Under the pieces are notes generated by a model that saw only the letters and a list, made by a program, of their open reading frames with translations, made no database searches and was not told where the DNA came from. A DNA stretch of 64,000 nt, taken from assembly GCA_021816585.1 (NCBI GenBank), contig JAKAXL010000012.1, positions 1 through 64,000 on the forward strand, in the 5' to 3' direction. Both the position numbers and the translations under genes were made by a program. This stretch comes from Pseudomonadota bacterium. GTDB taxonomy: Bacteria; Pseudomonadota; Gammaproteobacteria; Burkholderiales; Burkholderiaceae_C. This document shows positions 63,001-64,000 of the stretch, in pieces. The stretch's first letter is position 1; each line of letters opens with the position of its first letter.

Positions 63001-63638
63001 CTGCGCTGGCTGTCGGGGTCGAAGGTGTGGATGGAGTCGATGGTGTCGCCGAACAGGTCCACGCGCAGCGGCAGCGTGCTGCCCATCGGGTGCAGGTCGA
63101 GCAGTCCGCCGCGCACCGCGTATTCGCCGGGCGCGACCACCTGCGTGACCTGCTCGTAGCCGGCCAGCACGAGCTGCGCGCGCAGCGCCGCCTCGTCCAG
63201 GCGCTGCCCCTTGTCGAAGCGGAAGGTGGTGGCGGCGAGGAAGGAAGCCGGAGCCAGGCGCTGCAGCGCGGTGCTCGCCGGCACCAGCACCATGTCGAGT
63301 TCCCCGCGGTGCAGCGCCCACAGCGTGGCCAGGCGCTCGGACACCAGGTCCTGGTGCGGCGAGAAGGCGTCGTAGGGCAGGGTTTCCCAGTCGGGCAGCG
63401 CGCCGCAGCGCAGATCCGGCGCGAACCACGCGATCTCGGCCAGCAGGCGCTGCGCGTCGGCGGGCTCGGCGGTCACCACCAGCCAGGGGCCGGCGCCGCC
63501 GCGCGAGGCGCCGAGTTCGGCCAGCAGCAGCGCGTCGGCGCTGCCCGCGGGACGCGCCAGCGCCAGTCGGCGCGACGCGCGAAGGGCCGGCAGCGCCGGC
63601 GCGACGAGCAGGTGTTCGGGGGGAGCGGAAGCGGACAT
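60072..63638 (-). CDS. mfd: Transcription-repair coupling factor
   Basis: 1188 aa from ATG 63638, normal for Mfd. UvrB-homology region at the N-terminus, then the RNAP-interacting CarD-like domain (LKPGDPVVHQQHGIGRYQGL near residue 510). The RecG-type translocase has GDVGFGKTE, DEEH in VDEEHRFGVRHK, TATPIPRTMGM and QLRGRVGRS; the TRCF domain is at the C-terminus. It removes stalled RNA polymerase from DNA lesions and recruits UvrA. It is divergent from ispD, an order common in Burkholderiales. Confidence 0.96.
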   Translation of the reverse strand: MSASAPPEHLLVAPALPALRASRRLALARPAGSADALLLAELGASRGGAGPWLVVTAEPADAQRLLAEIAWFAPDLRCGALPDWETLPYDAFSPHQDLVSERLATLWALHRGELDMVLVPASTALQRLAPASFLAATTFRFDKGQRLDEAALRAQLVLAGYEQVTQVVAPGEYAVRGGLLDLHPMGSTLPLRVDLFGDTIDSIHTFDPDSQRSLYPVDSVRLLPGREFPLDEASRQRFRAQWRERIEGDPSRSPLYRDIAGAVAGPGIEYYLPLFFEHTATLLDYCGEQAGVVLLGDVADAMRRFWADTSERWRLLRADPERPALPPGELYLRDEEFFVAVKPLAQLALRAPTAPAPASEAQGKAEPAQDEPAEPTVLPQAVELGAALPDLGIERRAEQPLRRLQQWLQAGALAQPRRRVLLCADSPGRRESLLELLRESGLQPRAVDDWRAMLAGDADFALAVAPLAAGFALPRHGLAVLTETELLALGPAQRRQRRQERASDVENLIRDLSELKPGDPVVHQQHGIGRYQGLVSMDLGDGPTELLHIRYANDASLYVPVSQLHLIARYSGVDPEHAPLHTLGSGQWDKARRKAAEQVRDTAAELLNLYARRASRPGHAFRFPAQDYEAFAAGFGFEETADQAAAIHAVVQDMVAGKPMDRLVCGDVGFGKTEVALRAAFVAVMGGRQVAVLAPTTLLAEQHVETFRNRFADWPVRIAELSRFRSAKEVRTALQGLQEGTVDIAIGTHKLLSADVRFARLGLVIVDEEHRFGVRHKEALKALRAEVDMLTLTATPIPRTMGMAMEGLRDLSVIATAPQKRLAIKTFVRNESKAVIREAVLREIKRGGQVYFLHNEVESIGRRKEMLAELIPEARIEIAHGQMHERELERVMRDFHAQRFNVLLCSTIIETGIDVPTANTIVISRADKFGLAQLHQLRGRVGRSHHQAYAYLLVPEVQSLSKTAQQRLEAITQMEELGAGFYLAMHDLEIRGAGEALGEAQSGNVQEVGYQMYLDMLGAAVKALKSGREPDLLQPLAATTEINLHEPALLPQDYCPDVNARLNLYKRLASAATEDALREVSEEIVDRFGRMPPAARNLLETHRLRLLAQAYGVLRVDAAEQLTLLQFRADPPFDASRIIWLVQNHRHVRLAGNDRLRIERAAADAAARAQLVRDTLRLLGEPRVAAPA

Positions 63639-63641
63639 CCC

Positions 63642-63647
63642 TAGAAT
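63642..63647 (+). promoter_or_regulatory. Candidate -10 box of ispD (leaderless arrangement)
   Basis: TAGAAT lies in the 17-base space between the mfd and ispD starts and ends 8 bases before ATG 63656. With transcription starting about 6-8 bases after the box, the mRNA would have no leader; no Shine-Dalgarno is present. Confidence 0.4.
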
Positions 63648-63655
63648 TCTCGCGC

Positions 63656-64000
63656 ATGTACGCCTTGATCCCCGCTGCCGGCTCGGGCTCCCGTCTGGGC
63701 GCGGGCCTTGCCAAGCAATACCTGCCGCTGGCCGGCGAGCCGATGCTGCGGCACACCGCGCGGGCGCTGCTGGGTTGCGCGCAGCTGCGCCTGCTGGCCG
63801 TGGTGGTGCAGCCGGGCGACGCGCAGGCCGACGCCTGCCTGGCCGGGCTCGACCCCTCGCGGCGCCTGCGCGTGGCGCCTTGCGGCGCCGCCACGCGCGC
63901 CGGCAGCGTGCGCGGCGGCCTGCACTGGCTGCTCGAGCACGGGGCCGATCCGGGCGACTGGGTGCTGGTGCACGACGCGGCGCGCTGCTGCGTCACCCCG
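63656..64000 (+). CDS. ispD: 2-C-methyl-D-erythritol 4-phosphate cytidylyltransferase, N-terminal part (runs past the window end)
   Basis: 115 codons are present from ATG 63656. The CTP-binding N-terminus PAAGSGSRLGAGLAKQYLPLAG carries the conserved Arg and Lys of IspD (here split as AAGSGSRLG and AKQYLPLAG). VLVHDAARCC is the metal/ribose-binding Asp region. It catalyses the third step of the MEP isoprenoid pathway. The rest, and probably ispF, lies beyond 64000. Confidence 0.92.
   Translation, partial: MYALIPAAGSGSRLGAGLAKQYLPLAGEPMLRHTARALLGCAQLRLLAVVVQPGDAQADACLAGLDPSRRLRVAPCGAATRAGSVRGGLHWLLEHGADPGDWVLVHDAARCCVTP

Overview
The window reads as a chromosomal stretch of a very GC-rich betaproteobacterium, most likely Burkholderiales. 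The basis is the strong GC bias at third codon positions, the gene orders map-glnD, mfd/ispD, prpR/prpBCD and bolA-yciB-msrB, a Fe-ADH/BenE/Liv/PobA complement typical of aromatic-using Burkholderiales, and a B-type (ba3) oxidase with its own Sco and CtaG. No rRNA, tRNA, CRISPR array, insertion sequence or prophage was seen; it is dense core and accessory metabolism. Genus cannot be fixed from the sequence alone.

Layout. 1-0.6 kb: the tail of pobA and a small secreted protein. 0.6-6.2 kb: a three-gene heavy-metal RND efflux operon (minus strand; order membrane fusion protein, pump, outer membrane factor; 4-bp overlaps). 6.5-8.2 kb: iron alcohol dehydrogenase plus hotdog thioesterase. 8.2-13.9 kb: the methylcitrate (propionate) locus prpBCD with divergent prpR, a near-perfect sigma-54 promoter and a PrpR-type palindrome. 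13.9-17.4 kb: a short-chain dehydrogenase, a DnaQ-exonuclease/GIY-YIG fusion and an acyl-CoA dehydrogenase. 17.5-20.7 kb: a Sel1-repeat protein and an hsp20-hsp20-FGGY kinase operon. 20.7-23.9 kb: the ferrous iron operon feoA-feoB-(26-codon mini-ORF in a repeat)-feoC. 24-30.3 kb: YbaK deacylase, a haloacetate-dehalogenase-like hydrolase, a TonB-dependent receptor with a structured leader, BenE and a divergent XRE-cupin regulator. 30.4-35.1 kb: cbpA-cbpM, glnD and map. 35.3-40.6 kb: purL, a DUF1624 membrane protein joined to purL by a short mini-ORF, and a DUF2214 protein. 40.8-44.7 kb: ba3-type cytochrome oxidase (small subunit, II, I), Sco and CtaG. 44.8-50.8 kb: an ftsH, a parvulin, bolA, yciB, msrB and selO. 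50.9-55.7 kb: a branched-chain-type ABC transporter (livG F K H M). 55.7-64 kb: a CorC-like membrane protein, a cystathionine-beta-lyase-like PLP enzyme, a LapA-domain protein, serB, mfd and the start of ispD.

How the parts work together. Propionyl-CoA is handled by prpBCD under PrpR and sigma-54. Fe(II) enters through Feo under a Fur-like palindrome. The oxidase cluster carries two likely Cu assembly factors (Sco, CtaG). The Liv transporter, BenE and PobA suggest use of aromatic acids, although the Liv substrate is not readable. Several neighbours are stress functions: two small heat shock proteins, CbpA/CbpM, FtsH, MsrB and SelO.

The most unusual observation is a dispersed repeat. It encodes a mini-ORF ending in a peptide like SVARRVVP, with a Shine-Dalgarno core 8 nt before an ATGA stop/start overlap. 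It occurs between feoB and feoC and, shortened, between purL and the next gene. The end of feoB and the start of livM contain pieces of the same element. Also notable are a nested 96-nt stem structure upstream of the TonB receptor, an 18-bp perfect hairpin just upstream of msrB, a hairpin enclosing the sco start codon, and an arginine in place of the Walker A lysine of LivF.
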